A stretch of DNA of 64,000 nt from Berberis thunbergii (taxonomy: Eukaryota > Streptophyta > Magnoliopsida > Ranunculales > Berberidaceae): positions 682,001-746,000 of the forward strand of contig QNQO01000451.1 of assembly GCA_003290165.1 (NCBI GenBank), in the 5' to 3' direction. How positions within the stretch are numbered: the stretch's first letter is position 1; every line of letters starts with the position of its first letter. A model generated the notes under the pieces. It was not told the origin of the DNA and searched no databases. It saw only the letters and a list, made by a program, of their open reading frames with translations. Made by a program: the position numbers and the translations under genes. Positions 35,215 to 46,861 of the stretch are shown one piece after another.

Positions 35215-36382
35215 ATATCCAACCGTTGGACTTCAATATTTTATATTTCCATACTATTGGCTTAGCAGTTCATGGTGTAAAATCCGAACCTTGCCACAAA
35301 CTTACTCATGTAAAATTGTTCTTGTAGTTAAGCAAATAAGAACAAATTTTTTTCATCAACAATTTTAATGGCTTGAGTTTCCCATATATCATTATCCTAT
35401 TGCACAAACAAAGAACAAAATAATTCTCCCAAAGTGGTAAACATTCAATAAAAATTAAGTTCACATTGAAAAGAAAAACAAGTGAATACAAACAAGCCTC
35501 CAGTCAACAAGCCTACATGAACCACACATAGATTTCCACATCTTATCCAATTCATTCATTGAAAATTCACAAGACTATCTATCTTCCCCAGCAAAAATTC
35601 AACCCCATTTCTCCAATTTATCATTTCCAAATCTTCAATAATCATACAAAGAAAAATGACCAAATTGTGGTTGATGTGAAGGAAAAACTTACTGGTGGCA
35701 CCAACAAAGGTGAGCTTTGTAGAACCCAAACTATCCCTCTTCTTCTTCTACGAAAAGGTCCTCTGTTTGTGCAACACTTGAATTCTCTGGTTTTTGTAAA
35801 TGGGTGTCTTTGGATTCTGTTTGTGGAGCCAAAAAATGTGGAGGGGAGAAGATTTGTGGCGGTTTTGCATAAAGGTTGAAGAAGACATTGAATCACGGTG
35901 AGCAATTGGAGCATTTTTGTGTGTATTGGCTTGTTATTGAGGGTGCAAACTGGGTGGGTTGGGCTAGATGATGTTTAGCCCAACTATGATCAATATTGGG
36001 CTTGGCCCCAAGCAATGTTTGGGCTGCAAGTATGGTGGGCTCGGTAGCCCAACTTAGTTCAATATTGGGACAAGTTGAGAGAGAGCAAGTGATGCAATAT
36101 TAGGGCTGAAACTTGGTTGGGTTGGAGCAAGCTGAAGGCCGAGTGCAATCCAAAGTCTTAAGCCTATTTTTGTCTATCGTGTCTACTCTGCGGGCAAAAA
36201 ATGGTCATGATAGCTCAGATGATGAGATTTATGGCAGATGTATGTCAATATTATAGAGTTTTAACCCCGCCAAAGGCATTAAAATGGTTTGCAATCCATT
36301 AACAAACGTATTTGCCATTCAAGACTCTATTAGTTATAGAGATTCATTTTACATTTGTGATAGTTTTTATTTTTTTTCATTA
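35215..36382. other. Mostly intergenic; one possible exon
   Basis: Apart from the possible first exon at 35693-35914 I see no gene. The words TTGGGCTTGGCCC and GGGCTAGATG near 35950-36100 are common in plant intergenic repeats. Confidence 0.35.
35693..35914 (-). CDS. Possible first exon with targeting-peptide-like N-terminus
   Basis: A 74-codon open frame begins MLQLLTVIQCLLQPLCKTAT and is rich in Ser, Thr, Arg and hydrophobic residues with few acids, as in organelle targeting peptides. It ends at CCACCA followed by GTAAGT, a good donor. It could be the first exon of the minus-strand gene whose last exons lie at 33519-33957, but the phases do not match directly, so another exon or a different gene must be involved. 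Confidence 0.25.
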
Positions 36383-36581
36383 CGGGTCTGTTTGGTTGTA
36401 TGGAAAATAGATATGAAAATTGAAACCGTTTTTGAAACCCTCCAAGATTTGAATTTTCATGAGTAGTGAAAAAACAGTCTCATGAAAAATCAATTTCCTG
36501 TCACTAAATATACAACCAAACAATGGAAATATACATAATATGGGAAATAAAATTCAAGAAATATGACTAACCAAACAGACC
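36383..36581. mobile_element. Tourist-like MITE (199 bp)
   Basis: Ends CGGGTCTGTTTGGTTG and, inverted, GGTCTGTTTGGTTAGTC, flanked by TTA at 36380-36382 and 36582-36584. The GGxCTGTTTGG terminus and 3-bp TTA duplication are typical of Tourist/Harbinger MITEs. The inner arms TTTTCATGAG and CTCATGAAAA are also inverted. Confidence 0.82.
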
Positions 36582-36584
36582 TTA

Positions 36585-37336
36585 AGTAAATCCACTCAAG
36601 CCTGAAAGATGTGAACACCTTGCATCACGATTTCGTGTACATATTATTGAATGCACTGCCACTAAAATCAGAAGATAATAACAACAATAACATTCATGCC
36701 CTATCTAGATTCATGCTACTTTAGTAGCTGAAGAGCTATGCCTACATTTTTGAATTATTTCTGCAGAAGAAGAAGAAGCACAAAACCCTACCCTACATTT
36801 TTGAATTATTTATGCAAAAAATTGAAACTCATTTCAACTACAACTTTGACAATGAGAATGTCAAAACCCTACTCTAGTTTTTGAGATAGTTATGTCCTTC
36901 GCATTTTTTTTGTGTAGTTAATATTTCAGTGAGGCTTAGCAAACCCTACTCTATCATTGAACTTTCGTGTACACACCCACATCATTCATTCGCATGTCAT
37001 GGGGGCATGGAAAAAATTAGAGTTAGTACAGGGATTGCAGTTTACATTTTGGACTTCGAAGGAATGGAAAGTGGAAACCTTGCTTTCGATGTGTAAAATG
37101 CTAGAAATCATATCCTGACAGAAGGGTCGACAAGTATGTGGAGGGATGATATTTGGTTTAATGCACACCATTTCATATAGTGCCATCAGTTATAAAACTC
37201 GAATGCAACTTAACACAGGGTCAACAAATCCGACCGGATGGCTGAAGTGATTGAAATGATAATTATGGCCAAGAGACAGTGCAAGGTGATAAAGTTGAGA
37301 CTTCTTTCTCTATCTAGATTGAAGTACTCTTGATGA
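36585..37336. other. Intergenic, no gene seen
   Basis: AT-rich with two related words CCCTACCCTACATTTTTGAATT and TGCCTACATTTTTGAATTATTT around 36740-36810. No gene or element ends found. Confidence 0.35.
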
Positions 37337-37345
37337 TAAATGAAT

Positions 37346-37501
37346 CGAAAATTCTAGGGGTCGAGGGAGGGAACGAGGGAAAGGGGCGAGGGATCCATCC
37401 ATCTGCATCGAGATGAGTGACATTGCATGTCTCAAAGCTGACGTGCTCATCTCGAGGCGGATGGGTTGTTACCACCCATCCCTCGACCCCTAGCAAAGCT
37501 C
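37346..37501. mobile_element. MULE-type MITE, family 1 (156 bp)
   Basis: Ends CGAAAATTCTAGGGGTCGAG and, inverted, GAGCTTTGCTAGGGGTCGAG; exact 9-bp duplication TAAATGAAT at 37337-37345 and 37502-37510. It lies about 110 bp outside the left end of the viral block. Confidence 0.86.
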
Positions 37502-37608
37502 TAAATGAATATGACAAAGGCAATGAAATACGTATTCCTTGAAAGAAGTTATTGAGAACAATAGTAGGAATGTAGTAAAGAGAGACTTTACATTGATTAT
37601 AGCTTTAC

Positions 37609-37692
37609 GATAAAAGAAGAACAATTCAACAGGAATTACGTTGAGTCAAGAAAAGTCGGATTCTGTAGAGTTAAGTCCTTCTAGTGAACATG
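37609..37692 (+). repeat. Left copy of the 84-bp direct repeat flanking the viral block
   Basis: Starts GATAAAAGAAGAACAATTCA and ends CTTCTAGTGAACATG. It is identical, as far as I can read, to 53579-53662 and in the same orientation. The viral copies inside are in opposite orientation to each other, so this repeat is not a viral terminus. It behaves like a very long target-site duplication. Confidence 0.85.
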
Positions 37693-37693
37693 T

Positions 37694-37706
37694 TGGTATC
37701 AGAGCC
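37694..37706 (+). promoter_or_regulatory. tRNA-Met primer binding site, copy A
   Basis: TGGTATCAGAGCC is the standard caulimovirid sequence complementary to the 3' end of initiator tRNA-Met, which primes minus-strand synthesis. It lies 1 bp inside the viral end. Downstream (37750-37802) the word TTGGTCAGCC occurs three times. Confidence 0.88.
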
Positions 37707-37825
37707 ATCTTGTTTCTTTTTCGGGGGAATAGTAGTGAGTCCAAGGTACTGTTGGTCAGCCGTTGATAACTTTGGTCAGCCTTAGGATATGTTGGTCAGC
37801 CGTAGAGACTCCCAGGTAAATCGCC

Positions 37826-38895
37826 ATGTTGAGCGGAGTTAGGTGGTCCGGGTACAGTGTTTCTACCCCTATCCTTAGAAAATTCAAGAAAATGTCTTTG
37901 TATTCAAAATTTACTCGTTCTTCTAGTTCTAGGTCAAGTAACCCTAATTTACAAAATATGATAGAATGTAGAATTTCAAAAGTGGAAAAGAATTTACAAA
38001 AATGGTCAATACCAGAAGTCCCTTACAAGAAAATTTATGAAGTTTCTCAATCTTTATTTTCCCAAAAGTCTGACGATCTCGTAGACATTGTCGAACAGAC
38101 AGTGCACTTGAATGGATTTTTAGAATCCAAACAATTGTTTTCAAATCAAACACTTGATTATTTACAAAGTCAAGGATACAAGTATGTCCATATTGGGTTG
38201 ATCCAAATAGGACTCAAACCTCTTACAAGAACAAGGTTAGATACATGTGCCTTGATTGCCCTTCGCGATTGCAGACACAATAGGTTTCATGATTCTCTGC
38301 TTGGAATTGCAGAATCAACCCTAGCTATGGGTCCAGTCTATTTCGACTGTTACCCCAACTTCTTAGTGTCCCTCAAGGATCAAACATCTTCGAAACACTG
38401 ACTATCAATCTCCAGACCTCTAGCTTTGACATGCTAGAAGGATCTGAACCTCTCGCTCTCATCTACAAGATAACCTTCAAGTCCATGAAGACTCAGTTCA
38501 ATCCAAAAGCTTTGATGGAGTCTGACAAAGGATACACTATCCTGTTCCAGGCCAACAAGGAGAAAACTAGTGTTATTGTCCCAAAAACAATACACTGGAA
38601 TCAAGTCACCTTACCTGAAACATGGCAGGTTCAAGCTGCTCCTAGAAAACCTCCTTCTAATCAGCTCAATCAAGCTGTAACCCTACCCGATGGTACGGTT
38701 GAACTCCAATTCTCTGAAGCTAGAATCACTCGACTTCATCCTCAAGATTTTCAATCAGGACGAAGATCAGAAGCATCCTTCAGGACTGTTCCGTCTCGTC
38801 TTCCTAGAACACCTTCACCAGATGTTCTTCCTCATCTTGATCTCGCGAACATTAGGAATAATCCTCAGTATCCGCAGATCCCCCAACCTGTCTAA
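37826..38895 (+). pseudogene. Movement protein region, copy A
   Basis: The 30K-superfamily movement protein of caulimovirids enlarges plasmodesmata for cell-to-cell spread. The region encodes the core with YVHIGLIQIGLKPLTRTRLD and DCRHNRFHDSLLGIAESTLA followed by MGPVYFDCYP. The frame stops at 38399-38401 and continues in another frame from before 38431 to a stop at 38893-38895. The frame change falls at the same place as in copy B, so the two copies may derive from one defective template or one may have been duplicated. The N-terminus is Ser/Arg-rich. Confidence 0.8.
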
Positions 38896-38961
38896 AATCC
38901 TCCTGAACAAGAAAATGAAAACCAATAACCAACACAATCTGAAATAAATTTCCCTCTACAA

Positions 38962-40858
38962 TTGAATGTTTTGTCTGTTCTGTTTGAATCAAATAAAGAA
39001 CAAATAAAACAAGAATTCATGCAAGAAACCAATAAGCAAAAATGTCAACAGTTTTGTGCTCAAACAACTGATTCTCAAATAACAGATTTAGGAAAACAGT
39101 TTTATACATGTTGTGAAGAAATGAAAGAAAACTTACCATTCTTTGATTGGTATTTTAATATTCATCTTCCACAAATAAATGTCATAAAAACTGATTCTAA
39201 GATTTGGCGCACTTCTGAAAATCAAAACAAAGATTCAATCTTGCCCCCTCTTGAGGAAGTTTAATTCTCAATTTTGGGTCAAGAATTAACTGCCTCACCC
39301 TTTAAAGATCCAACCTCGGATAGCACATTTAAAGGATTAGGTAAAATAATTCAACAAAATAACTATACAAACATTTTACTTCATGAAATTGGAGATAAAA
39401 TGATACAAGATCAACTTCAACAAAATCTTTCAAATCAAGAACAAGTTTTACAAAAACAATCTGTTGAAACAAAACCAATAACGTATTTCACACCTACGTC
39501 CATTGATCAAAATGTTTTAACAACACCAAATCAATTGATTCAACAAATTGTTGCAAAGTTAGCTGCATTAAATTTTGAATCAAAATTAAGAATCAACAAC
39601 TTGTCTAACCTAGACAATAATACCGATTCTGACAATAATGATTTTGATCCGATGGTAGAATTGGATAGATTAAATTTTATTCCATATCAGGCCAATGCTA
39701 TAAGGTATGCTAGACCTTATAGACAAAATCAAAATCCATTACCTACCACCAGAAATTTTTATCCTAGGCCTTTTTTACTTGATATGCAGTATGAAGAAAA
39801 GCCTCTCCATACCTATGGATCATTTTCTACAGGTAACCTCTATACTTGGAATATAGATGGTTTAACTGAAGAAAATATCATTGAGTTAACCCAAGATATG
39901 GTTATGATGGCATCTGCTCATCGCAGAGAAAACAAGAATGATAGGACTATCACGTCTATCATAATCGCTAGTTTTTCTGGATTACTCAAAGGATGGTGGG
40001 ATAATTATTTATCCATTGGTGAACAACAAACAATTTTACAAGCTGTTAAAATTGACAATAATGGTAATACAATTAAAACAGAAGCAGGTTATGACATCCC
40101 TGATTCTGTCTCTTCCTTAATTTTTTGCATTTTGAAACATTTCATTGGTAACCCCAGTGAATTTCAAAATAAGTCCAAACATTTGCTTATGATTCATAAA
40201 TATCCAACCTTGAGCCATTTCAGATGGTATAAGGACATCTTCCTGAAAAAGGTTATGCTTCAAGCTGAAGACAATAACTCCTTCTGGAAGAGAAAGTTCA
40301 TTTATGGTATTCTAGCAATCTTTGCTGAAACCGTTAGAGGTAAATTGCAAGAAATCTACAATCTACCAAGAAGACATTCCTTATGATCGTCTTACTTTTG
40401 GAGATTTAATTGCTTTCATTAATAAATGCGCATTACAAATTTGTAATGATTTAAGATTAAAATCTCAACTCAAGAAACAACACCTTAATGGTCCTAAGGA
40501 ATTGAGAGATTTCTGTCAACAATACGGATATGAAGATTTTAAGATTCCAAATCAAAAATCTTCTCAATTCAAATTACAATACATATATCATCCTGCTCGA
40601 CAATACAAGTCTAAGAAGTCTTATGAGCCTAAACAACCCAAAGATCTTAGCAAGTACTATAGCAAACCCAAGAAGCATGAGACTAATAAGCCCAAGCCCA
40701 AACAGTTCAAGAAGCATAACGATTATAGTCCAACATCTAAGCCAGTTTGCTTTAAATGTGGACGTCCAGATCACTACGCTAAGAACTGTAGGACAACCCA
40801 AAAATACAAGCTCTTCAGACACCTGAAGATATTAAACAAATGTTTTTACAAGTCCTGA
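38962..40858 (+). pseudogene. Coat-protein/zinc-knuckle region, copy A
   Basis: One frame continues through stops at about 38926 and 39262-39264, giving an Asn/Gln-rich linker and then a capsid-like block with ELTQDMVMMASAH and LLKGWWDNYLSIGEQQ. At about 40350 a 7-bp tandem duplication (AATCTAC) changes the frame; the new frame carries the Lys-rich basic stretch and the CCHC knuckle CFKCGRPDHYAKNC near 40748. The knuckle binds viral nucleic acid during packaging. Copy B lacks the 7-bp duplication but is broken elsewhere. Confidence 0.8.
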
Positions 40859-41273
40859 TGGATTCATATGCCGATTCATCAGATGAAGAATTTCAAATTT
40901 TTAATTTGAATAATTCTTTTGATTTTGACATTTCAGAGGATTATGACCAATGCGCAGAAGCTTGTAACTGCAATACCATTAAAATGTTATCAACAACCAA
41001 AAAATCTAGCATTCTTTTAATTTTGTTGATAAAATTGATGATCCCAAGCTTAAAACTGAATATCTTTAACATTTTAAGTCTTCTATAACAAAAACAAAAG
41101 AATCTCCAGAAATCATCAATCATTTCTATAACCACAAAAAAATCATTGATAGATTTAAAAAATCTCCTCAATCATCCAATACAGCCAGTCTAACTGAACT
41201 TCTATATGAAGTTAACAATATCAAAAAAGAAATTGTTATACTTAAACAAAATCAAACTCTCTTTGACTTACGT

Positions 41274-41534
41274 ATGCAAAGCATGCAGACGCCTGTCATT
41301 CCACAAGAGGCTTCTTCTTCTGAACCTTCACCTCAGACAGAAGAACCACCCCTTTTTCTCAATCTCATTAACAGGGTGAAACATCAGAAATGGTATGTTT
41401 CTATTGATTTGGTAATTAATAAGGAGTTAATTATCCCTACAATAGCGCTTGTTGATTTTGGTGCAGATTTGAATTGCATAGCTGAAGGATTAATTCCTGC
41501 TAAATATTTTCAAATCACCACACAGAAGCTTTAA
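41274..41534 (+). pseudogene. Aspartic protease region, copy A
   Basis: The retropepsin domain would cleave the polyprotein. The active-site motif reads VDFGADLNC at about 41451, with Phe where copy B and the family have Ser (DSGA). The catalytic Asp itself remains. A stop follows at 41532-41534, separating it from the reverse transcriptase. Confidence 0.78.
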
Positions 41535-41570
41535 ACCACTGATAATTCACAATTACAAATAAATTACAAG

Positions 41571-43320
41571 TTGCCTAATGCTCACATTTGTAAAAACAAA
41601 GTTTGCATTAAACAAGATTTTTTACTTGTCAAAAATATGGTTCAAAAAGTGATTTCTGGAACTCTTTTTTTTGCAGCCATAACTCCCTTTTCAGTTTTTA
41701 AAGATGGAATGAAAACCCATATTTTAGGAACAGATGTTGAATTCAGTTTTTTGTTCAAGCCTGAAATTATTGAAATAAATCACATAAAAAAATATGCTTG
41801 TTTCCTTAATTTCATTTCTCAAAAACAACAACACTTACAATTATTAAAAACTGAAATTGTGTATAAACGCATTGACAATCAAGTTCAAGACCCTAAACTC
41901 CTGACCCAAATTGCTCAGTATCATGAACAATTGAAAAAAGTGTTATGTGCTGATCTTCCCAATGCTTTCTGGCATCGTAAGAGACAAGTTGTTCGTCTCC
42001 CTTATGAGCCTTCCTTCCATGAAAGCAAGATTCCAACCAAAGCTAGACCCATTCAAATGAATGCAGAGCTTATGGAATATTGCAAACAAGAAATTCAACA
42101 ATTGTTGAATAAGAAACTCATCCGCCATTCCAAGTCTCCTTGGAGCTGTTCTGCTTTGTATATTAGAAAAGCTGCAGAACTTGAACGCGGAAGTCCTCGC
42201 TTAGTCATCAACTACAAGCCCCTCAATCAGGTCCTTCAATGGATTAGATATTCAATTCCCAACAAGAGAGATCATCTTAAGAGACTACACTCAGCCTTTG
42301 TATTCTCTAAATTTGATATGAAATCTGGATTTTGGCAAATTCAAATTCATCCTTTAGATAGATACAAAACCGCTTTTAATGTTCCCTTTGGTCATTACGA
42401 ATGAAATCTAATGCCCTTTGGTCTCAAGAATGCTCCCAGTGAGTTTCAAAACATCATGAATGAGTCCTTTCACCCTTCTCCTCATTTACAATCGTGTATA
42501 TCGATGATATATTTGTTTTCTCTGAGTCTACTGCATCCCATTGGAAACACTTGTATCAATTTGAAAAATGCATCAAAGAAAATGGTTTGGTTTTATCACC
42601 TACCAAAATCAATCTTTTTCAAACAAATGTTAGATTTTTAGGTCACATGATTTTTCATGGGACTCTCACTCCCATTTCAAGAGCAATTGATTTTGCAGAC
42701 AAGTTTCCTGATGAAATTCGGGACAAAACCCAATTAAAAAGATTTTTAGGATCTTTAAATTATGTTGCTGATTTTTACAAAGGCCTCCGTGTTTTACTTA
42801 AACCTTTGTTTGCAAGGTTTAAAAAAAATCCAAGCCCATCGACTACAGTCCACACTCAAGTTGGTCGTCAAGTCAAAGCCCAAGTCAAGAGTCTTAATTG
42901 TTTAGGAATCTCAGATCCCAAGGCTTTCAAGATTGTAGAAACAGATGTGTCTAACCAAGGGTACGGTGGTATTCTTAAACAGCGTCTTCCTGATACTACC
43001 GCAATCCAATTAGTCCGGTACCATTCTAGTATATAGAACTCTGTTCAAATCAATTACTCAACAGTTAAAAAGAAGTGTTATCGATTATTTTGTGCATCAT
43101 GAAATTTCAAGATGATCTTACAAATCAAAAATTTCTTTTACGTGTTGATTGCAAATCTGCAAAGGAGATTTTAACAAAAGTTGTTTTAAATCTTGTGTCA
43201 AAACAAATTTTCGCCAGGTGGCAAGGTCTTTTATCTGCATTCGATTTTGATATTGAGTATATAAAAGGCGAAGACAACTCTCAAGCTGACTTCCTCACTG
43301 GAGAATTCATCCGAAAATGA
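41571..43320 (+). pseudogene. Reverse transcriptase and RNase H region, copy A
   Basis: RT blocks run in order: SPWSCSALYIRKAAE, RLVINYKPLNQ, FSKFDMKSGFWQIQIHPLD, LMPFGLKNAPSEFQ, and the catalytic VYIDDIFVFSES near 42495. RNase H follows with ETDVSNQGYGGILKQ and IKGEDNSQADFLTGEF. Breaks include a TGA where copy B has Trp just before LMPFGLK (about 42402), a frame change near 42455-42490, a stop at about 43034 and another frame change. The final TGA at 43318-43320 is shared with copy B, so it is probably the true end of ORF1. Confidence 0.85.
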
Positions 43321-43389
43321 GTTCGCAGAGCTCATCCATTCTCTTCGCAGGTCCCCTCTGCAAAACCCCAATCAAAAGCCCAATATGCT

Positions 43390-44526
43390 ATGCAGCCTTC
43401 TGCTACACAGCATATGCCTCCTCTTTCTTATGCCTTTTCATTAACCAATCCTTATCAGCCCCTTCAAGAAGCTAAATCAAGTTCTACAGTGACTTCATTC
43501 CTGAAGTCTCAAGCTCCCCCACAAAGCACTTATGTTACCAAATCAAGTCTCGAGCCTTTGTTTATGCTCGAACCAAGTTTGTATTCTCATATCAAGGATC
43601 CGCAGGCAATCGGAAGACATGTGTTCACTCCCAAGGTATTGTTTGAAGAATCAGACAGTCTCAAGACTCAACAATTCTATAAATTCATTCTGGTGGACAC
43701 AGATTCAGTGGTGATCACTCACAATAGAGAGAAATCTAATCCAGAAAAGATTTCTCATTTCAAGTCTCAGATTTTGAAGATTATGTCAAAAGTAGACTAG
43801 AAGCAGCATCCGCTCTACCACAAGAAGTTCTCTGTCAATTATATTCCTCAATCTTTCAATTATCTCGACTACAAGCAAGCCTGGTCTAAAGCATTCATCA
43901 TTCCTTCTCAGAATTGCTCTCATTCTTGGTTTTTCTTTTTCTGCAAAAAGTTCAAGCAAGCTTCAATCCCTCTATGGTTCCAACACTCATGGTGGAATCT
44001 CTTTGGAGCTCAAGATGGTATCCTTCCACCACCAGTGAAAGAAGGATGGCAAGTTTTCAAGACTAAGTTCAATCCTCCAACTCCTGTCCCTCAACAGGTT
44101 TTGTTTTTATGTTTTTTTATCAAGTTCAATCTTACTTGGATTAGCTGCTGGGATTTCTTCGTTTTAGCTCTTACAAGTGTCAATCAATCGGCTCAACCTC
44201 CTTTATGGTTCTGTCGACGTTTCAAGATCAAGTGGTGGCCAACCTTTGACCACATTCATGCCACAAAAGATGGTGTTATCAAGTTCTTCTCAAGACTTTT
44301 GTCTCCAGGTCAACTTGTAGCCAATCCTGACAAGATTCCCTCTCATGCAAAGCTTCTTAGACAACATATTAAGAAGCAGTTACGAAACAAGCCTACAAAA
44401 GCTCAGCTCATGGAAACTTTGTCCAAAATTGCATCAAAAGATTCTGACGAAGAAGACGATGCAATAGACTCCAGTGGGCCTTCCAATGAAGACGATTGCT
44501 TTGGCATCTTTCCTCCATTTTCATAA
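43390..44526 (+). pseudogene. Viral ORF2, copy A, one internal stop
   Basis: Both copies have an ATG here (MQPSATQH...). The frame is open to 44526 apart from a TAG at 43798-43800. The product would have a Ser/Pro-rich N-terminal part, an aromatic Trp/Phe-rich middle (HSWFFFFCKKF and IPLWFQHSWWNLFGAQ) and a Lys-rich then acidic C-terminus (KDSDEEDDAIDSS). Its function is unknown to me; position after RNase H fits ORF2 of florendoviruses. Confidence 0.7.
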
Positions 44527-44816
44527 GTCTGACCCTACAATCATAATGGTGTTTTCTCCATTATTACAAGCATCTGCCAGCTCCGCTAGCAGCCAAGATA
44601 GCTTTCAGCCAGATATCCGACAACATCTTTTTTTTTTTTTCAAAAGCAAGCCGGTGGTCCAACAGTGTCCACTCATGTCAAAAAGTGTACAGTTGAAGCA
44701 TCTCTCAACAGTACCTCCACTTTCTTTTTCCGCATCAAGACAAGCAAAGGATAAGGATCCTCGTCATCCTCCACTCAAGCCTTAGAGAAGTCATATCCCT
44801 TCTCTGGTGTATTATC

Positions 44817-44824
44817 TATAAATA
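44817..44824 (+). promoter_or_regulatory. TATA box of the viral pregenomic promoter, copy A
   Basis: TATAAATA within ATTATCTATAAATAAG lies about 290 bp after ORF2, where caulimovirids carry the pregenomic RNA promoter. The downstream leader (AGAACCCCTCTCCGGATGTA) would be the start of the transcript. It points towards copy B. Confidence 0.6.
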
Positions 44825-45362
44825 AGAATGTAAGTCTGTAGAGACAGACATACGAATTTAGAACCCCTCTCCGGATGTAAACTTTAGAAGCTTTCTCTTC
44901 CTTTCATTTCTTCCACTGTAATCCTTCTTTCATGTAAGTCTTTTATCTTTTATTTTATAAAAGCATAATTTATTTTATCTTCTTTTATTTTTCTAAAAAC
45001 TATTCTTAGATCTGATCTTTTAGATCTTACAGTTAAACTCCAAGTGTAAACCAGAAAACTGGCTTGAAGCTGTATCGATTTATTGAACAGATTAAAAAAT
45101 AATCTTTAAAATGTTTATTGTTTGTTTTGTTTACATTTATCTGTGTATGTTACTATTCTTGTATGTTCTCTTCTCTCCTGTCTTTCTTCATCTATTCTAG
45201 ACTGTAATTGTGTGTTACTTGCTAAACCTAGTAGTCCTGGGTAGAATTACATGATAAAAGAAGGATTACAGTGGAAGAAACGAAAGGAAGAAAAATCTTC
45301 TAAGGTTTACATCGGGAGAGGGGTTCTAAATTCGTCTGTATGTCTCTGCGAACTTACATTCT

Positions 45363-45370
45363 TATTTATA
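45363..45370 (-). promoter_or_regulatory. TATA box of the viral promoter, copy B
   Basis: TATAAATA on the minus strand in the same context as copy A (ATTATCTATAAATAAGAATG). It drives away from the centre into copy A's antisense only after crossing the promoter-distal leader; the two promoters are about 540 bp apart and face each other. Confidence 0.6.
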
Positions 45371-45649
45371 GATAATACACCAGAAAAGGGATAGGACTTC
45401 AAGAAGGCTTGAGTGGAGGATGAGGAGGATCCTTATCCTTTGCTTGTCTTGATGCGGAAAAAGAAAGTGGAGGTACTGTTGAGAAATGCTTCAACTGTAC
45501 ACTTTTTGACTTGAGTGGACACTGTTGGACCACGGGCTTGCTTTTGAAAAAAAAATGTTGTCGGATATCTGGCCGAAAGCTATCTTGGCTGCTAGCAGAG
45601 CTGGTAGATGCTTGTAATAATGGAGAAAACACTATTATGATTGTAGGGT

Positions 45650-46792
45650 CAGACTTATGCAAATGGCGGAAAGATGCCAAAGCAATCGTCTTCATTGGAA
45701 GGCCCACTGGAGTCTATATATTGCATCGTCTTCTTCGTCAGAATCTTTTGATGCAATTTTGGACAAAGTTTCCATGAGCTGAGCTTTTGTAAGCTTGCTT
45801 CGTAACTTCTTCTTAATATGTTGTCTAAGAAGCTTTGCTTGAGAGGGAATCTTATCAGGATTGGCTACAAGTTGAACTGGAGACAAAGGTCCTGAGAAGA
45901 ACTTGAGAACACCATCTTTTGTGGCATGACTGTGGTCAAAGGTTGGCCACCACTTGATATTGAAACGTCGACAGAACCATAAAGGAGGCTGAGTCGATTG
46001 ATTGACACTTGTAAGAGCTGAAACGGAGAAATCTCAGCAGCTAATCTAAGTAAGATTGAACTTGATAAAAAACTATAAAAACAAAACCTGTTGAGGGACA
46101 TGAGTTGGAGGATTGAACTTAGTCTTGAAAACTTGCCATCCTTTGTTCACTGGTGGTGGAAGGATACCATCTTGAGCTCCAAAGAGATTCCACTATGAGT
46201 GTTGGAACCATAGAGGGGTTAAAGCTTGCTTGAACTTTTCGCAGAAAAAGAAAAACCAAGAATGAGATCAATTCTAAGAAGGAACGATGAATGTTCTAGA
46301 CCAGGCTTGCTTGTAGTCGAGATAATTGAAAGATTGAGGAAGATAATTGACAGAGAACTTATTGTGGTAGAATGGATGCTGCTTCCAGTCTGCTTCTGAC
46401 ATAATCTTCAAAATCTGACACTTGGAATGAGAAATCTTTTCTGGATTAAATTTCTCTTTATTGTGAGTGATCACCACTGAATCGGTGTCCACCAGAATGA
46501 ATTCATAGAATTGCTGAGTCTTGAGACTGTTGATATTCAACAGTACCTTGGGAGTGAACACATGTCTTGCGATTGCCTGCAGATCCTTGATAAGAGAATA
46601 CAAACTTGGTTCGAGCATAAACAAAGGCTTGAGACTTGATTTGGTAACATAAGTGCTTTGTGGGGCAGCTTGAGACTTCGGGAATGAAGTTATTGTAGAA
46701 CTTGATTCAGCTTCTTGAAGGGGCTGATAAGGATTGGTTAATGAAAAAACATAAGAAAGAGGAGGCCTATGCTGTGTAGCAGAAGGCTGCAT
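45650..46792 (-). pseudogene. Viral ORF2, copy B
   Basis: Starts at the same MQPSATQH ATG as copy A. Broken by a stop at about 46274, further frame changes around 45865-46100, and a change near the C-terminus after KDSDEEDDAI. The aromatic middle part is partly deleted or shifted. Confidence 0.7.
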
Positions 46793-46861
46793 AGCATATT
46801 GGGCTTTTGATTGGGGTTTTGTAAAGGGAATCTGCGAAGAGGATGGATGAGCTCTGCGAAC

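Larger units (their letters stand above)
37693..45250 (+). mobile_element. Endogenous caulimovirid (florendovirus-like) copy A, defective
   Basis: A linear copy of about 7.5 kb opens at the tRNA-Met primer site and runs through a movement protein, coat-protein region with zinc knuckle, aspartic protease, reverse transcriptase and RNase H, then a second ORF and a TATA promoter. There is no integrase and no LTR, and the movement-protein domain is a plant-virus trait, so this is a pararetrovirus rather than a Gypsy element. The two-ORF layout matches what is known of florendoviruses; the genus is inferred. Every ORF is broken by stops or frame changes. The inner boundary with copy B is placed only approximately. 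Confidence 0.85.
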
